From Agromyces cavernae (GTDB taxonomy: Bacteria > Actinomycetota > Actinomycetes > Actinomycetales > Microbacteriaceae): a stretch of 64,000 bases of DNA. Below the pieces are notes generated by a model. That model was not told the origin of the DNA. It did no database searches and saw nothing but the letters and a program-made list of their open reading frames with translations. Position numbers and translations under genes: made by a program. The stretch is taken from the NCBI RefSeq assembly GCF_021044935.1, contig NZ_JAJNMP010000003.1, forward strand, positions 744,001 through 808,000. The letters are read 5' to 3'. Shown piece by piece: positions 33,892 to 43,120 of the stretch (positions are counted from its first letter, which is position 1; each line of letters opens with the position of its first letter).

Positions 33892-35268
33892 TCACGCCTG
33901 CGATGCCGACGCAGCCGCCTCCGTCGCCCGGCCCGCCCTCCGCGCCCGCAGCCCCGCGATCACGAGCGGCACGAGCACGAGCACCGCCACCATGTTGACG
34001 CCCGCGAACCCACCGAGGCCGAGCACGACACCCGACAGGGCTGCGGATGCCGCGGCCGCGAGATTCATCGCCGCGTCGGTCGCACCCTGCAACGGCACCC
34101 GGATACTCGCATCGACCGAGTGGTTGAGCATCGTCGATCCGCCGATGAGGCCGCACGACCAGCCGAGCCCGAGCAGGCCGAGCGCGAGCGGGATCAGGAG
34201 CACGTCATCGGCGGGCATAAGGATTCCGATCAGCGCTGCGGTGAGCAGGAAGCCGATGCCGAGCACGATCACGCGCGCCGAGCCGACGCGGTCGGCGAGC
34301 CAGCCGACGATGGGACTCGCCCCGTACATACCGAGGATGTGGATGCTGATGACGACGCCGACGAGTGACAGCGACAGCCCGTGCGCGGTCATGTGCACCG
34401 GCGTCATGACCATGACCCCGACCATGACGGTGTGCGCGCAGACGATCGCGAGCACCGCGAACAGCGCCCGGGGCTCGCGCACGGCGATGCGCAGGGCCGC
34501 CCAGGCGCCGACGCTGCGACGTGATGCGGGCGGGGCTGGTCTCGATACCCGTCCTCCTTCGTCGGACGCCACTCGACCGACGGGTTCCGGGTCGGCAGCG
34601 TCAGCCCCGGCGACGCGTTCCGGGTCGGCAGGGTCGGCCTCGGCGACGGGTGCGGTGTCGGACTCGAGCACGCCGGCTTTCGGCAGCCGCAGCAGCGCGG
34701 CGACGAGCAGCGACGAGAGGGCGAACACCGCCCCCGACAGCAGGAACGGCCCGACGAGCGGCGGCAACCCGAGCGCCGCCCCGAACTCGGCGCCGGCCTC
34801 GGACAGCAGCGGGCCCGCGACCGAGCCGAGCGTCGTCGCCCAGAGCACGAGCGACATGTACCGCGCCTCGAACCCCGGCGCCGCGACCTCGGTCGCCGCG
34901 AACCGCGCCTGCAGGCCGGCCGCCGCACCCGCCCCGAAGGCGGCGAGGCCGAGGAAGACGAGCACGACCCAGCCGCTCGCGGCCGCGACGACGATGAGCA
35001 CCGCACCCGCGAACGCGCACGCGTATCCCGTGGCGAGCGAGACGTGACGCCCGGCGCGCACGGCGAGCCGAGCGAGCGGGATCGCCGCGAGCGCTGCGCC
35101 GAGCACGCTCGCAGACTGCGCCAGCCCGGCGAGGGCGACGACACCGGTGAGCTCGTCGACGAGCAACGCGGCGACCGCGATGCCCGACGCGACGCCGATG
35201 CCGGCCAGGAGCTGGTTGACGATGAGAATCGTCAGCGAAAGCCCGCGCCGGGGAATCCGCTCATTCAT
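33892..35268 (-). CDS. MFS transporter with repeat-coded central loop
   Basis: 458 residues, about 12 helices in two halves. The first half has RAGRHVSLATGYA in the loop 2-3 position; the second half has GWLADRVGSARVIVLG, the equivalent motif. The central cytoplasmic loop (about 205-250) is acidic and then includes GRVASDEGGRVSRP, the in-frame translation of palindromic repeat R1 (34538-34578). Substrate unknown. ATG 35268 overlaps the end of the VanY-type peptidase gene by eight bases (ATGAATGA), making it the third gene of a wall-remodelling operon. Confidence 0.88.
   Translation of the reverse strand: MNERIPRRGLSLTILIVNQLLAGIGVASGIAVAALLVDELTGVVALAGLAQSASVLGAALAAIPLARLAVRAGRHVSLATGYACAFAGAVLIVVAAASGWVVLVFLGLAAFGAGAAAGLQARFAATEVAAPGFEARYMSLVLWATTLGSVAGPLLSEAGAEFGAALGLPPLVGPFLLSGAVFALSSLLVAALLRLPKAGVLESDTAPVAEADPADPERVAGADAADPEPVGRVASDEGGRVSRPAPPASRRSVGAWAALRIAVREPRALFAVLAIVCAHTVMVGVMVMTPVHMTAHGLSLSLVGVVISIHILGMYGASPIVGWLADRVGSARVIVLGIGFLLTAALIGILMPADDVLLIPLALGLLGLGWSCGLIGGSTMLNHSVDASIRVPLQGATDAAMNLAAAASAALSGVVLGLGGFAGVNMVAVLVLVPLVIAGLRARRAGRATEAAASASQA
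34538..34578. repeat. Palindromic repeat R1 inside the MFS gene
   Basis: GGTCTCGATACCC...CACTCGACC with a CCTTCGTCGG centre; translated in frame as GRVASDEGGRVSRP in the loop between the two transporter halves. Confidence 0.75.
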
Positions 35269-36049
35269 ACGACGGTGCCGCCGGCAGGCCGAAGAACTCT
35301 TCCATGGTCGAGATGCCCTTCTCGCGCATCTCGGTCGCGAGCGGCACGCCGACGTAGCGGAAGTGCCACGGCTCGTACTCGTAGCCGGTGATCGCGGTCT
35401 TGTCGGCCGGGTAGCGCAGGATGAACCCGAACCGGTAGGCGTTGTCGCGCAGCCAGATGCCCTCAGGGAGCTCGCCGAAGCACGTCTCGATGGCGCACTC
35501 CCCCGTCGACGGGCCGATGTCCATCGTGAGCCCGGTCTGGTGCTCGCTGAAGCCCGGCCGGGCGGTCAGCAGGTCGTCGCCGTCGTAGATGTTCTCTTGC
35601 GCACCGTACGACCGGAACGCGCTGTTGGATGCGAGGTAGAGGTCGGCCTCGTTCGCCGCAGCTTCGAACATCGCGACGACCGCGTCGGATGCCTCTTGAC
35701 GCATATACGGCTCGAAGGTGTAGTCGACCGGTACGAACACGAGGTCTTCGGGCTCGAAGTCCTGCGGGTTCATCGGCCGGAGCTTGTTGACGACGACCCA
35801 GATGCTCATCGGGTCGTCGAGCGAGTGCGCCGTGCGATCGAACGTGTCGACGGTCGCGGGCGGGGCAGCCTGGGCAGGCGCGGGGCGCGGTGTCTCGGTG
35901 GGCGCCTGAGTGGCGGATGCACCCGCGCCCCCGTTCGCCCCGGCCGAGACGGCGCCGACCACGACGACGGCGACGGCGAGGAGCACGGCGATGAGCGCGA
36001 GCGCCACCGTCATGCGTCTGCGCTGGACGGCGGGGCTTGGCTGCGTCAC
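35261..36049 (-). CDS. D-Ala-D-Ala carboxypeptidase, VanY/M15B family, membrane-anchored
   Basis: 262 residues. One N-terminal helix (about 14-34, preceded by RRRM) anchors it outside the membrane; a Pro/Ala/Thr linker follows. The peptidase domain has ASNSAFRSYGAQENIYDG, then GFSEHQTGLTMDIG (zinc-binding His and Asp) and ITGYEYEPWHFRYVG (catalytic Glu and zinc His). The family trims the terminal D-Ala of peptidoglycan peptides. GTG 36049 overlaps the stop of the upstream amidase-like gene (GTGA). Its N-terminal anchor is very similar to that of the upstream protein. Confidence 0.92.
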   Translation of the reverse strand: MTQPSPAVQRRRMTVALALIAVLLAVAVVVVGAVSAGANGGAGASATQAPTETPRPAPAQAAPPATVDTFDRTAHSLDDPMSIWVVVNKLRPMNPQDFEPEDLVFVPVDYTFEPYMRQEASDAVVAMFEAAANEADLYLASNSAFRSYGAQENIYDGDDLLTARPGFSEHQTGLTMDIGPSTGECAIETCFGELPEGIWLRDNAYRFGFILRYPADKTAITGYEYEPWHFRYVGVPLATEMREKGISTMEEFFGLPAAPSYE

Positions 36050-36777
36050 TGCTCGAGACTCCAGTAGTAGGCGGTGCCACCCGGGTGATCGACCGTGATC
36101 GCCGTGTCGACGTCGCGGTAGTCGGAGTCGAGCGTGTGGCCGGCGAAATAGATCTTAGTGCCGGCGGCGGTCCGCTCGATCTTGGTCACGATGCCGGTGT
36201 GGTCGCGGTCGCCCGAGTTGTCCCAGTCGAACTGGGCGATGTCGCCGACCTCGACCTCGTCGCGCTGCGTGTCGTCGAGCGGCGTGGCGAGGTCGGGCCG
36301 CGTCGCGAGCCAGTCGCGCATCGCGGTCGAGCTCCGCCAGGTGTCGCTCGCCTTGTAGACGTCGACGGGGTCGTTGTACCACTCGTCGTCCTGCTCCCAG
36401 CCGCGGGCGATGAGGGTCTGGCTGGCGAAGTTGACGCAGTCGGTGATGCCGAGCACGCCGTACTCGGGGTTGTAGTCCTTCCAGTACTTCAGGGCGTAGT
36501 CGATCTGGGCCTGCACCTGCGGAGTGAGCGCCGGCTCGACGGCGACGGCCGTCGGCTCGGGCGCCGCCGTCGGCATCGGCCGCTCGATCACGTCGGCGGT
36601 TTCGGTCACGGCAGCAGGATCGGCGCCGTCGGCGTCGGGACCGCTGGTGTCGGCAGACGTGACCGCGCCGATCACGACGACCGCGATCGCGATGAGGGCC
36701 GCACTGATCGCGAGTGCGATCGTCATGCGGCGTCGACGCGACCCCTCGGACGGCTGGGGCGGTGGAGCATCTGACAC
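36046..36777 (-). CDS. Secreted putative amidase (Amidase_6-like), membrane-anchored
   Basis: 243 residues. Helix at about 19-40 (preceded by RRRRM), linker, then a catalytic domain starting YALKYWKDYNPEYGVLG, followed by DCVNFASQTLIARGW (Cys nucleophile), WRSSTAMRDWL, VEVGDIAQFDWDNSGDRDH and HTGIVTK, and FAGHT, the order of Cys and His residues in the putative amidase domain (PF12671). It probably cuts peptidoglycan peptides. GTG 36777; first gene of the amidase-VanY-MFS operon. It is divergent from the sugar operon whose operators lie in the shared 215-bp gap. Confidence 0.85.
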   Translation of the reverse strand: MSDAPPPQPSEGSRRRRMTIALAISAALIAIAVVVIGAVTSADTSGPDADGADPAAVTETADVIERPMPTAAPEPTAVAVEPALTPQVQAQIDYALKYWKDYNPEYGVLGITDCVNFASQTLIARGWEQDDEWYNDPVDVYKASDTWRSSTAMRDWLATRPDLATPLDDTQRDEVEVGDIAQFDWDNSGDRDHTGIVTKIERTAAGTKIYFAGHTLDSDYRDVDTAITVDHPGGTAYYWSLEQ

Positions 36778-36860
36778 GCAGGGCAGTGTAGGGCGGATGC
36801 CTCGGCGCGGGCTGGGAGGGACATCCGAAGGCCGTCGCGATCACGTAATCCACGCATCGT

Positions 36861-36872
36861 GAGAGCGCTCTC
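36861..36872. promoter_or_regulatory. LacI/CebR-like operator O1
   Basis: Perfect palindrome GAGAGCGCTCTC preceded by GT, ending one base before the -35 hexamer of the sugar operon. Confidence 0.8.
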
Positions 36873-36900
36873 TTGACAGGAGACGTGTCCAGTGCATAGT
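36873..36900 (+). promoter_or_regulatory. Promoter of the beta-glucoside operon
   Basis: TTGACA (36873-36878) and CATAGT (36895-36900) with a 16-bp spacer. It is boxed in by operators O1 and O2/O3, so repressor binding would block it. Confidence 0.7.
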
Positions 36901-36914
36901 GTCTCCTCTCGAAT

Positions 36915-36932
36915 CGTGAGAGCGCTCTCACG
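36915..36932. promoter_or_regulatory. LacI/CebR-like operator O2
   Basis: Perfect 18-bp palindrome CGTGAGAGCGCTCTCACG. It differs from the Streptomyces CebR / Thermobifida CelR consensus TGGGAGCGCTCCCA by one symmetric base pair. Centre 57 bp from O1. Confidence 0.85.
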
Positions 36933-36938
36933 CACTAA

Positions 36939-36950
36939 GAGAGCGCTCTC
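36939..36950. promoter_or_regulatory. LacI/CebR-like operator O3
   Basis: Third GAGAGCGCTCTC core, centre 21 bp (two helical turns) after O2, downstream of the promoter. Confidence 0.8.
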
Positions 36951-36992
36951 GCAAAGCGACGCATTCCCGTCCACGCACACAAAGGAGTGACC

Positions 36993-38300
36993 GTGAAGCT
37001 CTCACGCCACACACGGATCGCCGCGGCCGTCGCCGGCGCGGCATCGATCGCCCTGCTCGCGTCCGCCTGTTCCACAGGCGGCGGCGACGAGGGCTCGACC
37101 GGCGACGAACCCGTCACGCTGACCGTCACCACGTTCGGCACCTTCGGCTACGAGGACCTGTACGAGGAGTACATGGAGGAGAACCCGAACGTCACCATCG
37201 AGGCGACGAACATCGACACCGGCGGCAACGCCCGCACCGACGCCTTCACGAAGATCGCCGCAGGCTCGGGCCTCAGCGACATCGTCGCGATCGAAGAGGG
37301 CTGGCTCGGCGCCATCATGGACGTCAGCGACACCTTCGTCGATCTCCGCGACTACGGCATCGAGGACCGCAAGGGCGACTGGGTCGACTGGAAGTACGAG
37401 CAGGCGACTGACGCCGACGGCCGCGTCATCGGCTACGGCACCGACATCGGCCCGACCGGCATCTGCTACAACGGTCCCGCGTTCGCGGCGGCCGGCCTGC
37501 CGACCGACCGCGAAGAGGTCGCCGCGCTCCTCGAGGGCGACTGGGAGCACTATTTCGAGGTCGGCAAGCAGTACGTCGACACGACCGGCAAGGCCTGGTT
37601 CGACCAGCCCGGCTTCGTCTGGAACTCGATCGTGAACCAGATGCCCGAGGGCTACTACACGGCCGACGGCGAGCTGAACGTCGAGGACAACGCCGAGCTC
37701 AAGGCGAACTTCGACCTGCTCGCGAGCGCCATCGGCAACGGCCTCTCGGCGCAGCAGGCGCAGTGGGACTGGAACGGCGGCAAATCGTTCGTCGACGGCA
37801 CCTTCGCAACCGCGGTCTGCCCGGGCTGGATGCTCGGCGTCGTGCAGGGCAGCGCCGAGGCCGGCGGCGCCGACCCCTCGACCGGCTGGGACTTCGCCGA
37901 CGTCTTCCCCGGTGGCCCGGGCAACTGGGGCGGCGCATGGCTCTCGATTCCCGAGACCTCTGAGCACAAGGAGGAGGCAGCCAAGCTCGCCGACTGGCTC
38001 ACCCAGCCCGAGCAGCAGGTGAAGCAGTCCGCCGCCGCAGGCAACTTCCCCTCGACCGTCGAGGCTCAGGAGACCCTCGCCTCCGAGGCGAAGCCGAACG
38101 AGTTCTTCAACGACGCTCCGACCGGCGCGATCCTCGCGGCCCGCGCCGAGGGCGTCGTCGCCCAGTTCAAGGGCGCCGACGACTCGGTGATCCAGGAGAA
38201 CGTCTTCGGCCCGCCGCTGCAGGCCCTCGACCGCGGTGAGGTCGACGCCACCATCGCCTGGGACCAGGCGATCGAGCTGCTGCACGAGCTCGTCGGCTGA
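36993..38300 (+). CDS. Sugar ABC transporter substrate-binding lipoprotein (CebE-like)
   Basis: 435 residues. Lipoprotein signal with lipobox LASA-C (Cys26), then a family 1 (extracellular) solute-binding fold: VTLTVTTFGTFGYEDLYEEY, FTKIAAGSGLSDIVAIEEGW and IGYGTDIGPTGICYN, with GGKSFVDGTFATAVCPGWM and the end AIELLHELVG. GTG 36993 is chosen over GTG 36987 because AAAGGAG ends five bases before it. Operators O1-O3, downstream GH1 enzyme and LacI gene indicate cellobiose/cello-oligosaccharide or other beta-glucoside uptake. It is the first gene of the operon; a palindromic repeat separates it from the permeases. Confidence 0.93.
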   Translation: MKLSRHTRIAAAVAGAASIALLASACSTGGGDEGSTGDEPVTLTVTTFGTFGYEDLYEEYMEENPNVTIEATNIDTGGNARTDAFTKIAAGSGLSDIVAIEEGWLGAIMDVSDTFVDLRDYGIEDRKGDWVDWKYEQATDADGRVIGYGTDIGPTGICYNGPAFAAAGLPTDREEVAALLEGDWEHYFEVGKQYVDTTGKAWFDQPGFVWNSIVNQMPEGYYTADGELNVEDNAELKANFDLLASAIGNGLSAQQAQWDWNGGKSFVDGTFATAVCPGWMLGVVQGSAEAGGADPSTGWDFADVFPGGPGNWGGAWLSIPETSEHKEEAAKLADWLTQPEQQVKQSAAAGNFPSTVEAQETLASEAKPNEFFNDAPTGAILAARAEGVVAQFKGADDSVIQENVFGPPLQALDRGEVDATIAWDQAIELLHELVG

Positions 38301-38318
38301 GCCGAGCGTGCCTTCGCC

Positions 38319-38403
38319 GGTCGAGTAGCGAGCGCCAGCGAGCGTATCGAGACCCGGTGACCCGGTCTCGGGTCTCGATACGTCGCTCCGCTCCTACTCG
38401 ACC
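38319..38403. repeat. Inverted pair of R1 repeats between binding-protein and permease genes
   Basis: GGTCGAGTAGCG...CGTATCGAGACC (38319-38354) and GGTCTCGATACG...CTACTCGACC (38371-38403) are mutually inverted, giving a long potential stem. It lies between the stop of the binding protein and the start of the first permease and may serve as an attenuator or mRNA-processing hairpin. Confidence 0.85.
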
Positions 38404-38427
38404 GGCGGTTCCAGAGAGGACTTCCAC

Positions 38428-39468
38428 ATGACCACCACGCTCCGCCCCCCGCGGACCGACGAGGCGCAGGCGCTCCCGGCTCCGCGCGCCGACCCCGATC
38501 GTCCGAGCCTGCGGCAGCGGCTCTCGCGCTTCGATCTCAAGGCCTCGCCGTACCTCTACGTCGCGCCATTCTTCGTACTCTTCGCCCTCGTCGGGCTCTT
38601 CCCCCTCGGCTACACGCTCGTCGTGTCGATGCACGAGTGGGACCTGCTGAAGGGCCAGGGCCCCTTCGTCGGATTCGACAACTTCGTCGAGATCCTCGGC
38701 GACGCGATGTTCTGGAACTCGATCTTCAACACGGTCAGCATCTTCCTGCTGTCGTCGATTCCGCAGCTCACCGTCGCGATCATCTGCGCCTACCTGCTCG
38801 ACCAGGGCCTGCGGGCACCGACGCTTTGGCGCATGGGCGTGCTGCTGCCGTTCGTCGTGACGCCCGTCGCCGTCGCCCTCATCTTCTCGAGCATCTTCAA
38901 CGAAGCCGACGGACTCGCGAACAACCTGCTGAACCTCATCGGCATCCCCGACCAGGAGTGGAAGCACGATACCTTCCTGTCCCACTTCGCGATCGCGACG
39001 ATGGTGAACTTCCGCTGGACCGGCTACAACGCCCTCATCCTGCTCGCCGCGATGCAGGCCGTGCCGCGCGACCTCTACGAGTCCGCCGCGATCGACGGCG
39101 CCGGCAGCGTGCGCCGATTCTTCTCGATCACGATCCCCTCGATCCGGCCGACGCTCATCTTCGTCATCATCACCGCCACGATCGGCGGCCTGCAGATCTT
39201 CGCCGAGCCGCGCCTCTTCGATGTGTCGACCGCGGGCGGCATCGGCGGCAGCGACCGCCAATTCCAGACGACCGTGCTGTTCATGTGGGAGCTCGCGTTC
39301 TTCCGCCGCGATTTCGGAGAGGCCGCAGCGGTCGCATGGCTGCTCTTCCTCCTGATCGTCGGCTTCGGCATCGTCAACTTCCTCCTCTCGCGCCGCATCG
39401 CGACATCCGACCGCCCCGTGACGCGCCGACAGCGCCGCGCCCTCGCGAAGCAGGGAGAGAGCCGATGA
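38428..39468 (+). CDS. Sugar ABC transporter permease 1 (CebF-like)
   Basis: 346 residues, six core helices after a Pro/Arg-rich cytoplasmic start. FFVLFALVGLFPLGYTLVVS is the first helix; the ATPase-coupling EAA loop is YESAAIDGAGSVRRFFSIT followed by IPSIRP. Such systems use a shared MsiK-type ATPase coded elsewhere; none is present in this operon. ATG follows AGAGAGGA. The next gene starts in its stop codon (ATGA). Confidence 0.93.
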   Translation: MTTTLRPPRTDEAQALPAPRADPDRPSLRQRLSRFDLKASPYLYVAPFFVLFALVGLFPLGYTLVVSMHEWDLLKGQGPFVGFDNFVEILGDAMFWNSIFNTVSIFLLSSIPQLTVAIICAYLLDQGLRAPTLWRMGVLLPFVVTPVAVALIFSSIFNEADGLANNLLNLIGIPDQEWKHDTFLSHFAIATMVNFRWTGYNALILLAAMQAVPRDLYESAAIDGAGSVRRFFSITIPSIRPTLIFVIITATIGGLQIFAEPRLFDVSTAGGIGGSDRQFQTTVLFMWELAFFRRDFGEAAAVAWLLFLLIVGFGIVNFLLSRRIATSDRPVTRRQRRALAKQGESR

Positions 39469-40417
39469 GCACCGCCATTCCCGAACCGCTGCCCGCCGTG
39501 CAGGTCGACGTCGCACCCGAGCAGCCCCGCCGCCCCGAGGGCGCCTCCCCATCGGGACGCGGCGCCCGACGCGACCGTCGCCGCGGCCGCTCGGGCACCG
39601 CCGGCATCGGCAGCCGCCCCGGCTTCCTCACCTACGGGCTGCTCGCCGCGTTCATCATCGGCAGCGCCTACCCGCTGTGGTGGTCGTTCGTGGTCGGCTC
39701 GGGCACCAATGCGACGCGTGGCGAGACCCTGCCGCTGCTGCCCGGCGGCAACTTCCTCTCGAATGCGGCGAAGGTGCTCGACGCGATCCCGTTCTGGCTC
39801 GCGCTCGGCAACTCGATCCTCGTCTCGACGATCATCACCGTGTCGGTCGTGACGTTCTCGACGCTCGCCGGCTACGCGTTCGCCAAGCTCCGCTTCCGCG
39901 GGCGCGAGGGCCTCATGGTCTTCGTCGTCGCCACGATGGCGATCCCGACCCAGCTCGGCATCATCCCACTGTTCATGGTGATGAAGGAGCTCGGCTGGAC
40001 GGGCACGATCGGGGCGGTCATCGTGCCGACGCTCGTCACCGCGTTCGGCGTGTTCTTCATGCGCCAGTACCTCGTCGACGTCATCCCCGACGAGCTCATC
40101 GAGGCGGCGCGCATGGACGGCGCGAACCAGTTCCGCACGTTCCTCACCGTGGGGCTTCCCGCCGCGCGGCCGGCCATGGCGATCCTCGGCCTGTTCACCT
40201 TCATGAGCGCGTGGACCGATTACCTCTGGCCACTCATCGTGCTCTCCCCCACCAACCCGACGCTGCAGACCGCCCTCAGCCAGCTGCAGTCGGGCTACTA
40301 CGTCGACTACTCGATCGTGCTCACCGGCGCGGTCCTCGCGACCATCCCGCTGCTCGTGCTCTTCGTGATCGCGGGCAAGCAGCTCATCTCGGGAATCATG
40401 CAAGGAGCAGTGAAGGG

Positions 40418-40421
<4 letters not shown>
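39465..40421 (+). CDS. Sugar ABC transporter permease 2 (CebG-like)
   Basis: 318 residues. A Pro/Arg-rich start is followed by six helices typical of the MalG-type partner: LTYGLLAAFIIGSAYPLWWS, then FSTLAGYAFAKLRFRG, and the EAA loop ELIEAARMDGANQFRTFLTV followed by GLPAARP. It pairs with permease 1 to form the translocation channel. ATG 39465 overlaps the previous stop and its own stop overlaps the TTG start of the beta-glucosidase, so the three are translationally coupled. Confidence 0.93.
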
Positions 40422-41893
<1,472 letters not shown>

Positions 41894-41933
41894 GAAGACG
41901 ACGAACGTGTCGGCGGCCGACGGGGGGTGCACG

Positions 41934-42953
41934 ATGACGGCGAAGACCGACCCCGATGCCGCACCGACACTCGAGATGGTCGCCGCGAAGGCCGGGGTCT
42001 CGCGGGCGACCGTGTCGCGCGTCGTCAACGGGTCGCCGAAGGTGAGCCCCGAGATCACGACGGCCGTGCGCGAGGCCATCGAGGCGCTCAACTACGTGCC
42101 GAACCGGGCCGCGCGCTCGCTCGCGAGCAGGCGCACCCAGGCGATCGCCCTCGTCGTGCCCGAGTCGACCGCGCGCGTGTTCAACGACCCGTTCTTCGCG
42201 ACCCTCGTGCAGGGCGTGGGTCTCGCCCTCGCCGACACCGAGTACACGATGTCGATGCTCATCGAGAGCGAGGCGGCGTTCGGCAAGACCCGGCGGTACC
42301 TGCTCGGCGGCAACGTCGACGGGGCACTCGTCGTCTCGCACCACACCGGCGACCACTCCTACGCCAACGTCAGCCGGGCGCTGCCCGTGGTGTTCGGCGG
42401 GCGCCCCCTCGACCCGGGCGAGCAGGTCAACCACACGGTCGACGTCGACAACGCGCACGGCGCGTCGCTCGCGGCGCAGCACCTCATCGATCGCGGGCGA
42501 ACGCGCATCGCGACGATCGCCGGCCCGCAGGACATGCCTCCGGGCGTCGACCGCCTGCGCGGCTTCGTCGACACGCTCGTCGCCGCGGGGCTGCCCGCCG
42601 ACGCCATCGAGTACGGCGACTTCACCCCCGCGTCGGGCGCCATCGCCATGCGGCGACTGCTCGAGCGCGACCCGACGATCGACGCCGTGTTCGCCGCGAA
42701 CGACCAGATGGCGATGGGAGCGTACTCGGCGATCGCCGAGTCGGGCCGCACGATTCCCGGCGATGTCGCCGTCGTCGGGTTCGACGACGACCGCTACGCC
42801 GCGACGGCCGTGCCCCCGCTGACGACGGTGCACCAGCCGTCGCTCGAGATGGGCGCCGAGATGGCGCGTGTGCTGGTGCGGCTCATCGACGGCGAGACCG
42901 TGCAGCCCGCGACGATCCTGCCGACGAGCCTCGTGGTGCGCGAGTCGGCGTAG
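41934..42953 (+). CDS. LacI-family repressor of the beta-glucoside operon (CebR-like)
   Basis: 339 residues. The helix-turn-helix and hinge (about 11-65) read TLEMVAAKAGVSRATVSRVV, then NGSPKVSPEI and YVPNRAARSLASRRT with the hinge helix that enters the minor groove. The periplasmic-binding-like effector domain has PVVFGGRPLD, VDVDNAHGA, AANDQMAMGA and VVGFDDDRYA. It lies 40 bp after the beta-glucosidase gene and most likely binds the three palindromes at 36861-36950, giving repression relieved by the imported sugar (inference from synteny with CebR). ATG 41934 with GGGGGG upstream. Confidence 0.93.
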   Translation: MTAKTDPDAAPTLEMVAAKAGVSRATVSRVVNGSPKVSPEITTAVREAIEALNYVPNRAARSLASRRTQAIALVVPESTARVFNDPFFATLVQGVGLALADTEYTMSMLIESEAAFGKTRRYLLGGNVDGALVVSHHTGDHSYANVSRALPVVFGGRPLDPGEQVNHTVDVDNAHGASLAAQHLIDRGRTRIATIAGPQDMPPGVDRLRGFVDTLVAAGLPADAIEYGDFTPASGAIAMRRLLERDPTIDAVFAANDQMAMGAYSAIAESGRTIPGDVAVVGFDDDRYAATAVPPLTTVHQPSLEMGAEMARVLVRLIDGETVQPATILPTSLVVRESA

Positions 42954-42956
42954 GGC

Positions 42957-43030
42957 GCCGAGCGTTTCCGTTTACGCCGAGCGTTCCTGCGCGGATGGCG
43001 ACGGTCGGCATGAACGGAAACACTCGGTGC
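42957..43030. repeat. Dispersed palindromic repeat R3, copy C
   Basis: GCCGAGCGTTTCCGTT at the left faces GAACGGAAACACTCGG at the right, with a few mismatches. It starts just after the lacI stop. Unlike copies A and B no nuclease-like gene is adjacent. Confidence 0.8.
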
Positions 43031-43056
43031 CACCGCGAGCTCACGGCCGCGGCGGT

Positions 43057-43105
43057 CGACGCCCGCACTCCCGTGAGGCCATGGCCGGTGGGAGTGCGGG
43101 CGTCG
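43057..43105. terminator. Bidirectional terminator between lacI and sialidase genes
   Basis: A perfect 16-bp stem, CGACGCCCGCACTCCC (43057-43072) with its complement at 43090-43105, in the gap between two convergent genes. Confidence 0.8.
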
Positions 43106-43120
43106 CGGAGCGGGATTCCG

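Noticed and set aside
33880..33895. GTGAACGCGCTCTCAC, similar to the LacI operators
   Set aside because: One arm differs at two positions and it lies over the stop codon of the MFS gene, far from any promoter.
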